Part shown: positions 31,529-41,897 of the stretch, piece by piece
Numbering within the stretch: the stretch's first letter is position 1
How the letters are laid out: each line of letters starts with the position of its first letter
Assembly (NCBI RefSeq): GCF_000021305.1
Contig: NC_011772.1
Location: 32,501-82,500, forward strand
DNA: 50,000 bases
Origin: Bacillus cereus G9842
GTDB lineage: Bacteria; Bacillota; Bacilli; Bacillales; Bacillaceae_G
Direction: 5' to 3'
Made by a program: the position numbers and the translations under genes
The notes under the pieces: model-generated
Databases searched by the model: none
Seen by the model: the letters and a program-made list of their open reading frames with translations, nothing else
Told to the model about the DNA's origin: nothing

Positions 31529-31560
31529 GTACCCAGAGTGATGGCTCAGGGTACTTTTTT
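31529..31560 (+). terminator. yabR terminator
   Basis: GTACCC / GGGTAC outer stem with an inner GAGT / GCTC pairing, followed by T6. Confidence 0.78.
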
Positions 31561-31599
31561 ATATGTGAAAATATATTTTAAAAAAGTTTTCAAGATATG

Positions 31600-31628
31600 T
31601 TGACTTTAAATAATATCTGATGTAAGAT
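31600..31628 (+). promoter_or_regulatory. Sigma-A promoter of the tRNA pair
   Basis: TTGACT (31600-31605), 17-base spacer, TAAGAT (31623-31628), about 30 bases before tRNA-Met. Confidence 0.65.
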
Positions 31629-31656
31629 ACTAATTGTCCGTTAAATACGACGACAT

Positions 31657-31730
31657 GGCGGTGTAGCTCAGCTGGCTAGAGCGTACGGTTCATACCCGTG
31701 AGGTCGGGGGTTCGATCCCCTCCGCCGCTA
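31657..31730 (+). tRNA. tRNA-Met (anticodon CAT)
   Basis: A 74-nt cloverleaf. Acceptor GGCGGTG pairs with CGCCGCT (one G.U at each end region); D arm GTAGCTCAGCTGGCTAGAGC; anticodon loop TTCATAC with CAT; T loop GTTCGATCC. The CCA end is not encoded. The first base pair G-U and the lack of three G-C pairs in the anticodon stem favour elongator Met over initiator. It lies between yabR and spoIIE as trnSL-Met does in B. subtilis. Confidence 0.95.
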
Positions 31731-31743
31731 TATTTAATTTAAC

Positions 31744-31815
31744 GGCCCGTTGGTCAAGTGGTTAAGACACCGCCCTTTCACGGCGGTAACACGGGTTCGA
31801 ATCCCGTACGGGTCA
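31744..31815 (+). tRNA. tRNA-Glu (anticodon TTC)
   Basis: A 72-nt cloverleaf. Acceptor GGCCCGT pairs with ACGGGTC; the anticodon loop is CTTTCAC with TTC; the T arm is CGGGTTCGAATCCCG. CCA is not encoded. It is 13 bases after tRNA-Met and shares its terminator. Confidence 0.96.
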
Positions 31816-31818
31816 TCT

Positions 31819-31852
31819 AAAAAGATCATGCAAATTTGCATGATCTTTTTTT
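31819..31852 (+). terminator. tRNA operon terminator
   Basis: A perfect stem AAAGATCATGCAAA / TTTGCATGATCTTT with T7. Confidence 0.92.
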
Positions 31853-32005
31853 GTTAAATGGATTAAGATATACAACACTTCTACAAAATCACCCTATATT
31901 TTCTGAATATTTAATTAAAAAATCGAAATAACTTACATACCGTGTATATCTGTAGAGTTATTTCGAATAAAAAGTCGAACGATTATAAAAGTGAAAACTG
32001 TTGTT

Positions 32006-32038
32006 TTGACAAAAATCCCAACAATCATCTTTTATAAT
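32006..32038 (+). promoter_or_regulatory. Spo0A-dependent spoIIE promoter with 21-bp spacer
   Basis: Perfect TTGACA (32006-32011) and perfect TATAAT (32033-32038) separated by 21 bases, far from the 17-bp optimum. B. subtilis spoIIE and spoIIG promoters have this architecture and need Spo0A~P bound near the -35. An imperfect 0A box (AGTCGAA, 31973-31979) lies 27 bases upstream, and TTTGACA over the -35 matches TTCGNCA at 6 of 7. Confidence 0.75.
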
Positions 32039-32073
32039 GACAGTAATTAAACTATGCAGGTGGTGTTAAAAGT

Positions 32074-34545
32074 ATGCCTAAAGCAGGAAGGAATACTATG
32101 AATACAAGTGTATTGGCAATGAATGAGAGTCAGCTTGGAGGAATAAAGTGGACGAGTAAGTTGCGAATGAAATTTGAACAAGTTTTCTTTAGATGGGGAT
32201 TTATTATTGTTGTTATTGGTTTTCTTTTGGGAAGAGCATATATATTAACAAATATCTTACCGTTTGCACTACCATTTTTTGCTGCTGTTTATGTTATGAA
32301 GCGGGATAAGATGCCGCTAGCATTTTTAGCTCTAATGGGAGGAGCTCTTTCAGTCTCGATAGATAATTTGTTTTTTACTTTTGCATCTATCTTTACTTTC
32401 TTCATTTATAATATCTTCTTTAGTAGATTCACACGTAAAACCGTTGGACTTGTTCCATTTCAAGTATTTATCTCCGCATTAACCGCACACTTAGTTGTTG
32501 TATATTTTGCACAACAAACTGTCACCATGTACGATTTACTCGTTAGTACCATTGAGGCTGGGCTTAGTTTTGTATTAACTATGATATTTTTACAAAGTGT
32601 TCCGCTTTTAGTAGAAAGGAAAGGAAAACAACAGGCGTTAGAGACGGAAGAAATTGTTTGTTTGATTATATTACTAGCATCTGTTTTAACGGGTACAACA
32701 GATTGGTTTGTATATGATGCTTCTATTCAACATATTTTTACACGGTATTTAGTACTAGTATTTGCATTTATTGCGGGTGCTGCTACAGGATCTACAGTGG
32801 GGGTCGTAACAGGTTTGATATTAAGTTTAGCAAATGTATCTAGCTTGTCCCAGCTTAGCCTTCTTGCTTTTTCTGGATTGCTTGGTGGGTTGTTAAAAGA
32901 AGGGAAGCGTTTAGGTGTTAGTTTAGGTTTATTAATTGGGACAAGCTTAATTACATTATATGTAGACAAACAGACAAATATTGTAACGACTTTAATTGAG
33001 TCAGGCGTAGCGATTGCTATCTTCTTATTAACGCCAAAGCTTGTTTTAGATCGTATTGCTAAATTTATGCCAGGTACACAAGAGCATTCGCAAGATCAAC
33101 AACAATATTTAAGAAGGATGCGCGATGTTACAGCGAACAAAATCAACCAATTTGCAAATGTATTTGCTGCTTTATCTAATAGCTTTTCTGTATATGGGTA
33201 TGTAGAGGAAGAAGATAAAGAGACAGAAGCAGATTTGTTTTTGAGTACAATTACTGCGAAAACATGTCAAACATGCTTTAAAAAGGATCAATGCTGGGTA
33301 GTGAATTTCGATAAAACGTACGATTATATGAAACAAATAATGAGTGAAACGGAAGAAGGAACCCTGCAACATAATCGTAAATTAGTTCGTGAGTGGGACA
33401 AGCATTGTGTGAGAGGGAAAAAAGTGACGGATTTAGTAGCGGGTGAATTAGATCATTTCTATGAGGGACAAAAATTACGAAAACAAATGAAGGAAAATCG
33501 TAGAATAGTTGCGGAGCAACTATTAGGTGTATCAAAGGTTATGGAGGATTTTGCTAAGGAGATACAACGAGAGCGTGAAAATCATCAGGTGCAGGAAGAA
33601 CAGATTATGCAAGCGTTCCGTGATTTTGGTGTCGAAGTAGAGCATGTTGATATTTATTGTTTAGATAGAGGAAGTATTGATATTGAAATGTTGATTCCCG
33701 TTGCATCTAATGAACATGGTGAATGTGAAAAGTTAGTTGCACCGATGCTTTCGGATATCCTTAAAGAAAATATTGTCGTTAAACATGAAGAAAAGTCTTC
33801 TTATCCGAATGGCCACAGTTTAATATCATTCGGTTCGGCGAAGACGTATTCTCTTGATACGGGATTGGCCACAGCCGCAAAGGGCGGTGGATTTGTTTCG
33901 GGTGACTCTTATGCGATGATGGATTTAAGTGTTGGCAAATATGCACTTGCGATTAGTGATGGTATGGGGAATGGGCAAAGAGCTCATATGGAAAGTAAGG
34001 AAACGGTGAAATTATTACAAAAAATACTCCAATCCGGTATTGACGAAGAAATAGCGATTAAGTCTATTAATTCAATTCTTTCTTTGAGAACGACGGAAGA
34101 GATGTTTACGACATTAGACTTAGCTATGGTAGATTTGCGAGATGCGAGTGCAAGGTTTTTAAAGATCGGATCAACGCCGAGTTTTGTTAAACGCGCGAAT
34201 AATATTTTGAAAATTGAAGCAAGTAATTTGCCGATGGGAATCATCGAAGATGTTGAAGTTGATGTGGTGGGTGAACAATTAAAAACGGGCGATATCCTTA
34301 TTATGATGAGCGATGGGATTTTTGAGGGAGCGCAGCATGTAGAGAATCATGAATTGTGGATGAAACGAAAAATTAAAGAATTGCAAACCGAAGACCCGCA
34401 AGAAATTGCTGATATCATTATGGAAGAAGTGATTCGCTCTTGTGATGGTTATATAAATGATGATATGACTATTGTAGTGGCAAAAGTGAAGAAAAATATG
34501 CCGAAGTGGGCTACGATTCCGATTGTAGGCATGCAGGCGCAGTAA
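32074..34545 (+). CDS. spoIIE: Stage II sporulation protein E (PP2C-type phosphatase)
   Basis: An 823-residue protein with about ten N-terminal membrane segments (roughly residues 40-330), a central FtsZ-interacting/oligomerisation region, and a C-terminal PP2C phosphatase. Metal-binding aspartates are visible: D629 in ISDGMGNG, D747 in MSDGIFEG, D796/D797 in NDDMT. It dephosphorylates SpoIIAA to activate sigma-F in the forespore, and helps move the Z ring to the pole. Starts at ATG 32074 with AGGTGGTG upstream; in-frame ATGs at 32098 and 32119 have no better sites. Monocistronic, terminated at 34582. Confidence 0.97.
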   Translation: MPKAGRNTMNTSVLAMNESQLGGIKWTSKLRMKFEQVFFRWGFIIVVIGFLLGRAYILTNILPFALPFFAAVYVMKRDKMPLAFLALMGGALSVSIDNLFFTFASIFTFFIYNIFFSRFTRKTVGLVPFQVFISALTAHLVVVYFAQQTVTMYDLLVSTIEAGLSFVLTMIFLQSVPLLVERKGKQQALETEEIVCLIILLASVLTGTTDWFVYDASIQHIFTRYLVLVFAFIAGAATGSTVGVVTGLILSLANVSSLSQLSLLAFSGLLGGLLKEGKRLGVSLGLLIGTSLITLYVDKQTNIVTTLIESGVAIAIFLLTPKLVLDRIAKFMPGTQEHSQDQQQYLRRMRDVTANKINQFANVFAALSNSFSVYGYVEEEDKETEADLFLSTITAKTCQTCFKKDQCWVVNFDKTYDYMKQIMSETEEGTLQHNRKLVREWDKHCVRGKKVTDLVAGELDHFYEGQKLRKQMKENRRIVAEQLLGVSKVMEDFAKEIQRERENHQVQEEQIMQAFRDFGVEVEHVDIYCLDRGSIDIEMLIPVASNEHGECEKLVAPMLSDILKENIVVKHEEKSSYPNGHSLISFGSAKTYSLDTGLATAAKGGGFVSGDSYAMMDLSVGKYALAISDGMGNGQRAHMESKETVKLLQKILQSGIDEEIAIKSINSILSLRTTEEMFTTLDLAMVDLRDASARFLKIGSTPSFVKRANNILKIEASNLPMGIIEDVEVDVVGEQLKTGDILIMMSDGIFEGAQHVENHELWMKRKIKELQTEDPQEIADIIMEEVIRSCDGYINDDMTIVVAKVKKNMPKWATIPIVGMQAQ

Positions 34546-34581
34546 AATGTAAGTGGAATGTTTATCTAAAATTTGATTTTA

Positions 34582-34611
34582 AAAACCTAGGCGAATACCT
34601 AGGTTTTTTTG
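34582..34611 (+). terminator. spoIIE terminator
   Basis: Perfect AAAACCTAGG / CCTAGGTTTT-type stem around CGAATA, followed by T7. Confidence 0.9.
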
Positions 34612-34691
34612 TGGGAAAAGGTAATGCTATTGATTTTGTGAATACAGACGGAGGATGTAAGATAAAAATGTAATTTTTGTATATCTTTTTT

Positions 34692-34720
34692 TTGCACAAT
34701 GTTTGTAAAAGTTGTACCAT
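34692..34720 (+). promoter_or_regulatory. Possible tilS promoter
   Basis: TTGCAC (34692-34697), 17-base spacer, TACCAT (34715-34720). Weak -10. Confidence 0.35.
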
Positions 34721-34775
34721 TATAGACAAGGCGACTAATGTTGCTGTTCTTGTTTAATGAAAGGTGATTGCGAAG

Positions 34776-36206
34776 TTGAAAGATACATTTGTTGAAAAAG
34801 TAGATGACTTTGTAAAGCAGCATGATGTATTAAAGAATGATTCAACAATTGTTGTGGGAGTTTCTGGTGGTCCTGACTCGTTAGCCCTTTTATATTATTT
34901 ATTAGAAAAAAGAGCGGAAAAACAGTTGGAAATTGTAGTAGCTCATGTGGATCATATGTTTAGAGGTGATGAATCTCATGAGGATTTACAGTTTGTGCAG
35001 GACCTTTGTGAAGAACTGGGAATTATTTGTGAAACGATAAGAATTAATGTATCACAATATCAACAGCAATACGGGATGAATGCACAGGTTGCTGCTAGGG
35101 AATGCAGATATGCATTTTTGGAAAGAATAATGAAGAAATATGATGCAAGATATGTTGCTCTTGGACATCATGGAGATGATCAAGTAGAGACGATTTTAAT
35201 GCGTCTTGTAAGAGGGAGTACTCCGAAAGGATATGCAGGAATTGCAGTGAAGCGTCCTTTTCATAATGGATATTTAATTAGGCCGTTACTTGGGGTAACG
35301 AAGGAAGAAATTGTTGATTACTGTAATAAGCTAAATTTAATTCCACGTATAGATCCGAGTAATAAAAAGGAAGTATATACAAGGAATCGATTACGTAAAT
35401 ATGTCCTTCCTCACTTAAAAGAAGAAAATCCACAAATGCATGAGAAATTCCAAAAATTTAGCGTGCAGATGCAAGAGGATGAGGCTTATTTGCAGGAATT
35501 AGCTTTTGAGAAAATGAATAAAGTAATTACAAAAAAAAGTGATAAACAAATTAGCTTATCAATTCCTGCCTTTGAATCCATGTCTATGCCTTTACAAAGA
35601 AGAGGGATTCAACTAATATTAAACTATCTTTATGAATATAAGATTCCATCTTCTCTTTCTTCTATACATATTGACAAGGTGATTGAGTTTTTTAAGCGGA
35701 CACAACCTTCAGGTTCACTTGATTTTCCAGGTGATTTGAAAATTGTTCGTACATACGAGGAGTGTAGCTTTAGATTTAAACAAGAAATTGTCTCTCCTTT
35801 TTTGCAAGATTTATCAGTACCCGGGATCATTACGCTATTGAACGGGGATGAATTTGTAACAGAGGTGAGCGAAGATATACCAAGTAACATGAATGAAACA
35901 GTATTTGTTGCTAAGTATAATGATATATCATATCCACTTCGTATTCGTTCTAGGGAAAATGGAGATCGCATGTCAATACAAGGTATGGATGGCACGAAAA
36001 AGATAAAAGCTATTTTTATCGAAGCGAAAGTACCAAAAGAAAAAAGGGAAGAATGGCCGGTCGTTTGTGATGCAAGTGGGAACATTATTTGGGTACCCTT
36101 GTTGAAGCGATCTGCATTTGCAATTTCGAAAGAGATGGCAAAGAAGGGTAAATATATGATTATTCACTACAAAAGCAAGGAGTCTTCCGGGAGGATAATG
36201 AAATGA
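34776..36206 (+). CDS. tilS: tRNA(Ile)-lysidine synthase
   Basis: A 476-residue N-type ATP pyrophosphatase that converts C34 of the CAU-anticodon tRNA-Ile to lysidine, an essential decoding step. The PP-loop SGGPDS is at residues 30-35; [12 protein letters not shown] and the [10 protein letters not shown] motif follow. Middle and C-terminal TilS domains are present (about 230-310 and 380-470). The start is taken as TTG 34776, 9 bases past AAAGGTGA; GTG 34764 is in frame but overlaps that site. The last 4 bases overlap hprT. In B. subtilis TilS and HprT interact and activate ftsH, and the same gene trio is adjacent here. Confidence 0.95.
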   Translation: MKDTFVEKVDDFVKQHDVLKNDSTIVVGVSGGPDSLALLYYLLEKRAEKQLEIVVAHVDHMFRGDESHEDLQFVQDLCEELGIICETIRINVSQYQQQYGMNAQVAARECRYAFLERIMKKYDARYVALGHHGDDQVETILMRLVRGSTPKGYAGIAVKRPFHNGYLIRPLLGVTKEEIVDYCNKLNLIPRIDPSNKKEVYTRNRLRKYVLPHLKEENPQMHEKFQKFSVQMQEDEAYLQELAFEKMNKVITKKSDKQISLSIPAFESMSMPLQRRGIQLILNYLYEYKIPSSLSSIHIDKVIEFFKRTQPSGSLDFPGDLKIVRTYEECSFRFKQEIVSPFLQDLSVPGIITLLNGDEFVTEVSEDIPSNMNETVFVAKYNDISYPLRIRSRENGDRMSIQGMDGTKKIKAIFIEAKVPKEKREEWPVVCDASGNIIWVPLLKRSAFAISKEMAKKGKYMIIHYKSKESSGRIMK

Positions 36207-36745
36207 TGAATCAAGATATCGAAAAAGTATTAATTTCTGAAGAACAAATACAAGAAAAGGTGCGCGAACTAGGTGCAGTTATTGCAGAGGATTATAAAAA
36301 CACAGTACCCCTTGCAATTGGTGTATTAAAAGGCGCAATGCCATTTATGGCAGATTTATTAAAGAGAACAGATACATATCTTGAAATGGATTTTATGGCT
36401 GTATCTAGTTATGGTCACTCTACAGTTTCAACAGGCGAAGTGAAAATTTTAAAAGATCTTGATACTTCTGTAGAAGGTCGTGATATTTTAATCGTCGAAG
36501 ATATTATTGATAGTGGTCTTACACTAAGCTACTTAGTAGACTTATTCAAATATCGTAAAGCGAAGTCTGTAAAAATTGTTACATTATTAGATAAGCCAAC
36601 AGGCCGTAAGGTTGATCTGAAAGCGGATTATGTTGGATTTACTGTTCCACATGAATTTGTAGTAGGATATGGATTAGATTATAAAGAGCAGTACCGTAAT
36701 CTTCCTTATGTAGGCGTATTAAAACCAAGCGTTTACTCAAATTAA
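36203..36745 (+). CDS. hprT: Hypoxanthine phosphoribosyltransferase
   Basis: A 180-residue purine-salvage enzyme joining PRPP with hypoxanthine or guanine. The PRPP loop EDIIDSGLT is at about residues 99-107; [13 protein letters not shown] near residue 45 and VVGYGLDY near the C-terminus fit the family. Two tandem ATGs (36203, 36206) occur; GGGAGGA upstream suits either. It overlaps tilS and precedes ftsH by 85 bases. Confidence 0.96.
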   Translation: MMNQDIEKVLISEEQIQEKVRELGAVIAEDYKNTVPLAIGVLKGAMPFMADLLKRTDTYLEMDFMAVSSYGHSTVSTGEVKILKDLDTSVEGRDILIVEDIIDSGLTLSYLVDLFKYRKAKSVKIVTLLDKPTGRKVDLKADYVGFTVPHEFVVGYGLDYKEQYRNLPYVGVLKPSVYSN

Positions 36746-36830
36746 TTAAATACAGGCTTTACAATTGTATAGGAAAGTTTTTCTATGTTACGATTTACTA
36801 TAGTGTTTATGCCGTGAGAGGAGGTTAGGA

Positions 36831-38732
36831 ATGAATCGTATCTTCCGTAATACCATCTTTTATTTACTGATATTCTTAGTAGTAATTGGAATCGTGAGCT
36901 ATTTTAATGGTTCGACACAAAAAACGACATCAGTTAGCTACGACAAATTCATTACTAAACTAGAAAGCGGTGAAGTGCGTAATGTGCAACTTCAACCGAA
37001 AAATGGTGTATTTGAGGTAAAAGGACAATTCAATAACTCTAGCCAAGGAGAACAATTTGTTACTTATGCACCAAATACTGAGGAATTACAAAAGAAAATC
37101 AATGATAAAGCGAAAGGTGCCGAAGTTAAGTATCAACCAGCAGAAGAAACAAGTGCTTGGGTAACATTCTTTACTTCAATCATTCCGTTTGTCATCATCT
37201 TCATTTTATTCTTCTTCTTATTAAACCAAGCTCAAGGCGGCGGTAGCCGTGTTATGAACTTCGGGAAAAGTAAGGCGAAGTTATATAATGATGAAAAGAA
37301 AAAAGTTCGTTTCAGAGATGTTGCTGGGGCGGATGAAGAGAAACAAGAACTTGTTGAGGTAGTTGAATTCTTAAAAGACCCTCGTAAGTTTTCTGAAGTT
37401 GGTGCCCGTATTCCAAAGGGTGTCCTATTAGTTGGACCTCCAGGTACAGGTAAAACTTTATTAGCACGTGCTGTTGCAGGTGAGGCTGGCGTTCCATTCT
37501 TCTCTATCAGTGGTTCTGACTTTGTAGAGATGTTTGTCGGTGTCGGTGCATCACGTGTACGTGATTTATTTGAAAATGCAAAGAAAAATGCTCCTTGTAT
37601 CATTTTCATTGATGAAATTGATGCAGTAGGTCGTCAACGTGGCGCAGGTCTTGGTGGTGGTCATGATGAGCGTGAGCAAACATTGAATCAGTTACTTGTT
37701 GAAATGGATGGATTCGGTGCAAACGAAGGTATTATTATCATTGCTGCGACAAACCGTCCAGACATTCTTGACCCAGCGTTATTACGTCCAGGTCGTTTTG
37801 ACCGTCAAATTACAGTAGATCGTCCAGATGTAAATGGCCGTGAAGCTGTACTGAAAGTACATGCGCGTAATAAACCGCTTGATGAGCATATTAATTTAAG
37901 AGCAATTGCGACTCGTACACCAGGATTCTCTGGTGCGGATCTTGAAAACTTATTAAACGAAGCTGCTTTAGTAGCTGCACGTCGAGATAAGAAGAAAATT
38001 GATATGAGTGATATCGATGAAGCAACGGATCGTGTTATTGCAGGTCCAGCTAAGAAAAGTCGTGTTATCTCTGAAAAAGAACGTAATATCGTTGCTTTCC
38101 ATGAAGCAGGCCACACTGTAATTGGTGTTGTTCTTGATGAGGCTGATGTCGTTCATAAAGTAACAATTGTCCCTCGTGGTCAAGCTGGTGGATATGCGGT
38201 AATGCTTCCGAAGGAAGATCGTTACTTCATGACAAAGCCAGAGTTACTTGATAAAATCACTGGTTTACTTGGTGGTCGAGTAGCTGAGGAGATTGTATTT
38301 GGTGAAGCAAGTACAGGTGCTCACAACGACTTCCAACGTGCGACTGGTATTGCAAGACGTATGGTTACGGAATTCGGTATGAGTGATAAGCTTGGACCGA
38401 TGCAATTTGGTAGCTCACAAGGTGGTCAGGTATTCTTAGGAAGAGACTTCCATTCAGAACAAAACTACAGTGATGCAATTGCGCATGAAATTGATGTGGA
38501 AATGCAAACGATTATTAAAGACTGTTATGCTCGTGCGAAACAAATTCTTACTGAAAAACGAGATAAGCTTGATATTATCGCAAAAACGTTACTTGAAGTA
38601 GAAACATTAGATGCAGAGCAAATTAATCATTTATATGATTATGGCAGATTACCTGAGCGTCCAACATCTTCAGATGATGTGAAAGTAAACATCAATATGA
38701 AGAAAGACGATGAAGATAAAGAAGATAAGTAA
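36831..38732 (+). CDS. ftsH: ATP-dependent zinc metalloprotease FtsH
   Basis: A 633-residue membrane-anchored AAA+ protease for membrane-protein quality control and regulator turnover; in Bacillus it also supports sporulation. Two membrane segments (about residues 7-25 and 110-131) flank an external domain. Walker A GPPGTGKT is at 202-209, Walker [12 protein letters not shown] follows, the second region of homology is RPGRFDRQ, and the zinc site HEAGH is at 424-428. The C-terminus is acidic/basic ([10 protein letters not shown]). AGAGGAGG precedes ATG. No terminator separates it from hprT. Confidence 0.98.
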   Translation: MNRIFRNTIFYLLIFLVVIGIVSYFNGSTQKTTSVSYDKFITKLESGEVRNVQLQPKNGVFEVKGQFNNSSQGEQFVTYAPNTEELQKKINDKAKGAEVKYQPAEETSAWVTFFTSIIPFVIIFILFFFLLNQAQGGGSRVMNFGKSKAKLYNDEKKKVRFRDVAGADEEKQELVEVVEFLKDPRKFSEVGARIPKGVLLVGPPGTGKTLLARAVAGEAGVPFFSISGSDFVEMFVGVGASRVRDLFENAKKNAPCIIFIDEIDAVGRQRGAGLGGGHDEREQTLNQLLVEMDGFGANEGIIIIAATNRPDILDPALLRPGRFDRQITVDRPDVNGREAVLKVHARNKPLDEHINLRAIATRTPGFSGADLENLLNEAALVAARRDKKKIDMSDIDEATDRVIAGPAKKSRVISEKERNIVAFHEAGHTVIGVVLDEADVVHKVTIVPRGQAGGYAVMLPKEDRYFMTKPELLDKITGLLGGRVAEEIVFGEASTGAHNDFQRATGIARRMVTEFGMSDKLGPMQFGSSQGGQVFLGRDFHSEQNYSDAIAHEIDVEMQTIIKDCYARAKQILTEKRDKLDIIAKTLLEVETLDAEQINHLYDYGRLPERPTSSDDVKVNINMKKDDEDKEDK

Positions 38733-38738
38733 GAAATG

Positions 38739-38767
38739 AAGGAGTGACTATCGTCACTCCTTTTTTA
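38739..38767 (+). terminator. ftsH terminator
   Basis: Perfect stem AAGGAGTGAC / GTCACTCCTT then T residues, closing the tilS-hprT-ftsH unit. The following 200 bases before coaX are AT-rich with nothing else clear. Confidence 0.88.
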
Positions 38768-38976
38768 TTTGTTAAGATTTTTGCTAATTACTATTGAGGG
38801 CTTAGTGGATAAAGTAATTTAAGTAAAACTAGTATTAAAAATTGAAATAGAGAGCAATCTTTTTGTAAAATGATGAGGATAGGAAAGCTGATTATATAAG
38901 TATGTGTGATATGATGTTTTTATAAGTTTTATACATACTACACAAATATAGATTAAATAAGATAAGTGGTGAGAAT

Positions 38977-39765
38977 ATGATTTTTGTATTGGATGTAGGG
39001 AACACAAATGCTGTACTAGGCGTGTTTGAAGAGGGGGAACTTCGTCAGCATTGGCGCATGGAAACAGATCGTCATAAGACAGAAGATGAATATGGAATGC
39101 TTGTAAAACAGTTACTTGATCATGAGGGTCTCTCGTTTGAAGATGTGAAAGGTATTATTGTGTCTTCAGTCGTACCACCAATTATGTTCGCTTTAGAACG
39201 TATGTGTGAAAAGTATTTTAAAATTAAACCGCTTGTAGTAGGACCTGGAATAAAAACGGGGCTAAATATTAAATATGAAAATCCACGTGAAGTAGGCGCA
39301 GATCGAATTGTAAATGCAGTAGCAGGAATCCAATTGTATGGAAGTCCACTTATTATTGTTGATTTTGGTACGGCTACTACATATTGTTATATTAATGAAG
39401 AAAAGCATTATATGGGTGGAGTTATTACGCCAGGAATTATGATTTCAGCAGAGGCTTTATATAGTAGGGCGGCAAAACTTCCTCGTATTGAAATTACAAA
39501 ACCGAGCAGTGTTGTTGGGAAGAATACAGTAAGTGCGATGCAATCAGGTATTCTTTATGGTTATGTAGGACAAGTGGAAGGTATTGTTAAGCGTATGAAA
39601 GAGGAAGCTAAACAAGAACCGAAAGTTATTGCAACAGGTGGATTGGCGAAATTAATTTCAGAGGAATCGAATGTAATTGATATTGTAGATCCATTTTTAA
39701 CGTTAAAAGGCTTGTATATGTTATATGAGCGTAATGCAAATTTACAGCAGGAGAAAGGTGAATAA
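38977..39765 (+). CDS. coaX: Type III pantothenate kinase
   Basis: A 262-residue ASKHA-superfamily kinase catalysing the first step of CoA synthesis. The phosphate-1 motif [10 protein letters not shown] is at residues 6-15, DFGTATTY near 128, and GGVITPGI follows. Type III enzymes are not feedback-inhibited by CoA. GTGGTGAG precedes ATG. hslO begins 6 bases after its stop. Confidence 0.96.
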   Translation: MIFVLDVGNTNAVLGVFEEGELRQHWRMETDRHKTEDEYGMLVKQLLDHEGLSFEDVKGIIVSSVVPPIMFALERMCEKYFKIKPLVVGPGIKTGLNIKYENPREVGADRIVNAVAGIQLYGSPLIIVDFGTATTYCYINEEKHYMGGVITPGIMISAEALYSRAAKLPRIEITKPSSVVGKNTVSAMQSGILYGYVGQVEGIVKRMKEEAKQEPKVIATGGLAKLISEESNVIDIVDPFLTLKGLYMLYERNANLQQEKGE

Positions 39766-39771
39766 ATAAGT

Positions 39772-40647
39772 ATGAAAGATTATTTAGTAAAAGCGTTAGC
39801 GTTTGATGGAGAAGTACGTGCGTATAGTGTACGTACAACAAATACAGTAAGTGAGGCACAAAGACGTCATGATACATGGAGGACAGCTTCGGCGGCACTT
39901 GGTCGTTCTTTAACTGCAGGTACAATGATGGGTGCGATGTTAAAAGGTGATCAAAAGTTAACGATTAAGGTAGAAGGTAATGGTCCGATTGGCCCTATCT
40001 TAGTGGATGCTCATGCAAATGGAGATGTACGTGGCTACGTAACGAATCCACATGTTGATTTTGAAGGAACGGAACAAGGGAAATTACGTGTATATCAAGC
40101 GGTAGGTACAGAAGGTTTTGTAACAGTAATTAAAGATATTGGTATGCGTGAGCCGTTTATCGGTCAATCCCCAATCGTTTCGGGAGAACTAGGGGAAGAT
40201 TTCACGTATTATTTCGCAGTTTCTGAGCAGACGCCTTCTTCTGTTGGTGTCGGTGTCCTTGTAAATGGAGATGACAGCGTATTAGCGGCGGGTGGATTTA
40301 TCCTTCAAATTATGCCGGGCGCACAGGAAGAAACAATTTCATTCATTGAAGATCGTTTGCAAAAAATCCCGCCTGTATCAACATTGATTGAACGAGGCCT
40401 TTCTCCAGAAGAGCTACTATATGCAGTCCTTGGAGAAGATAAAGTAAAAGTATTAGAAACAATGGATGTTCAATTTAATTGTACGTGTTCACGTGAGCGT
40501 ATTGAGAGTGTGTTAATTAGTTTAGGTAAAACAGAGTTAGAGCAAATTCGTGAAGAAGAAGAAGAGACAGAAGTTCATTGCCATTTCTGTAATGAACGTT
40601 ACAAGTTCTCTAAAGAAGATATTACAAATTTAATTGAGAATTTGTAA
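39772..40647 (+). CDS. hslO: Redox-regulated chaperone Hsp33
   Basis: A 291-residue holdase activated by oxidation. The C-terminal zinc-binding switch has four cysteines: C237/C239 (CTC) and C270/C273 (CHFC). The N-terminal domain holds [26 protein letters not shown] lies 11 bases before ATG. Co-transcribed with coaX. B. subtilis has yacD between hslO and cysK; it is absent here. Confidence 0.96.
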   Translation: MKDYLVKALAFDGEVRAYSVRTTNTVSEAQRRHDTWRTASAALGRSLTAGTMMGAMLKGDQKLTIKVEGNGPIGPILVDAHANGDVRGYVTNPHVDFEGTEQGKLRVYQAVGTEGFVTVIKDIGMREPFIGQSPIVSGELGEDFTYYFAVSEQTPSSVGVGVLVNGDDSVLAAGGFILQIMPGAQEETISFIEDRLQKIPPVSTLIERGLSPEELLYAVLGEDKVKVLETMDVQFNCTCSRERIESVLISLGKTELEQIREEEEETEVHCHFCNERYKFSKEDITNLIENL

Positions 40648-40672
40648 TAAGGGGATTAACCCTCCGAATAGA

Positions 40673-40701
40673 TTGACAAACAGGGAATTTTCTGACAAAA
40701 T
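40673..40701 (+). promoter_or_regulatory. Possible cysK promoter
   Basis: Perfect TTGACA (40673-40678), 17-base spacer, CAAAAT (40696-40701). A second TGACAAA occurs at 40693, giving a direct repeat 20 bases apart across the promoter. Confidence 0.42.
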
Positions 40702-40751
40702 CTAAATATAGATAAAACCAATAAAAATACTCGGTGTTAGGAGTGACAGGA

Positions 40752-41675
40752 ATGCGAGTGGCACAATCAGTTTCAGAATTAATCGGGAAAACGCCGATCG
40801 TTAAGTTGAACCGCATCGTAGAATCAGACAGCGCAGATATATACTTAAAACTAGAATTTATGAATCCGGGGAGTAGCGTTAAAGATCGTATTGCACTAGC
40901 TATGATTGAAGATGCTGAAAAAAAGGGATTGTTAAAAGAGGGCGATACAATCATTGAACCAACAAGTGGTAACACAGGTATTGGTTTAGCGATGGTAGCG
41001 GCTGCTAAAGGATATAATGCAATTTTAGTAATGCCAGAAACAATGAGTATTGAGCGTCGTAATTTATTACGTGCTTACGGTGCTGAATTAGTATTGACTC
41101 CAGGTCCTGAAGGGATGGGTGGAGCAATTCGTAAAGCAACTGAATTAGCAAAAGAGCATGGTTACTTTATACCGCAACAGTTCCAAAATCAATCGAATCC
41201 ACAAATTCACCGTTTAACAACAGGTCCAGAAATTGTTGAACAAATGGGTGATCAATTAGATGCGTTTATTGCAGGTATTGGTACAGGTGGAACAATTACT
41301 GGTGCTGGTGAAGTGCTGAAGGAAGCATATGAAGGTATTAAAATTTATGCAGTAGAACCTGCGGATTCACCAGTGTTATCTGGTGGGAAACCAGGTCCAC
41401 ATAAAATCCAAGGAATTGGGGCGGGATTTGTCCCAGAGACATTGGATGTAGAAGTATATGATGAAATTATTCAAGTGAAAACAGAGCAAGCATTTGAATA
41501 TGCGAGAAGAGTGGCTAAAGAAGAAGGTATTTTAGTTGGTATCTCTTCAGGAGCAGTTATTTATGCAGCAACAGAAGTTGCGAAAAAGTTAGGTAAAGGG
41601 AAAAAGGTACTCGTTATTATTCCAAGTAACGGTGAACGTTATTTAAGTACACCACTTTATCAATTTGAATCATAA
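40752..41675 (+). CDS. cysK: Cysteine synthase (O-acetylserine thiol-lyase) CysK
   Basis: A 307-residue fold-type II PLP enzyme forming cysteine from O-acetylserine and sulfide. The PLP lysine is K44 in PGSSVKDR; the [10 protein letters not shown] loop and [10 protein letters not shown] phosphate-binding motif are intact. In B. subtilis CysK also acts with CymR to sense O-acetylserine. Starts at ATG 40752 with TAGGAGTGA upstream; TTG 40734 in frame is not needed. Followed by a terminator. Confidence 0.97.
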   Translation: MRVAQSVSELIGKTPIVKLNRIVESDSADIYLKLEFMNPGSSVKDRIALAMIEDAEKKGLLKEGDTIIEPTSGNTGIGLAMVAAAKGYNAILVMPETMSIERRNLLRAYGAELVLTPGPEGMGGAIRKATELAKEHGYFIPQQFQNQSNPQIHRLTTGPEIVEQMGDQLDAFIAGIGTGGTITGAGEVLKEAYEGIKIYAVEPADSPVLSGGKPGPHKIQGIGAGFVPETLDVEVYDEIIQVKTEQAFEYARRVAKEEGILVGISSGAVIYAATEVAKKLGKGKKVLVIIPSNGERYLSTPLYQFES

Positions 41676-41687
41676 TTAAATGCGATT

Positions 41688-41724
41688 GAAAAAGCATCCT
41701 TGAAAAAGGATGCTTTTTCTTTTT
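41688..41724 (+). terminator. cysK terminator
   Basis: Perfect stem GAAAAAGCATCCTT / AAGGATGCTTTTTC with a short A-rich loop, then T5. Confidence 0.9.
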
Positions 41725-41897
41725 GGATTGGAAATAGGAAAAGAGTGAATGACTAGAAAACTTCATGTAAAATAAGAGGTAGTATAATTAAATTATTTTC
41801 ACTAGCCTTCGAGTATAATCAATCTCTATATAAATAACTTATGTAGTTTGAGGTGGTTCATCTAAGAGGGTGGGATAAAAGAAGACGGGGTGTTGAT

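Noticed and set aside
35630..36085. 151-codon antisense ORF opposite tilS
   Set aside because: Low-complexity hydrophobic composition typical of reverse-strand shadow; no start signals.
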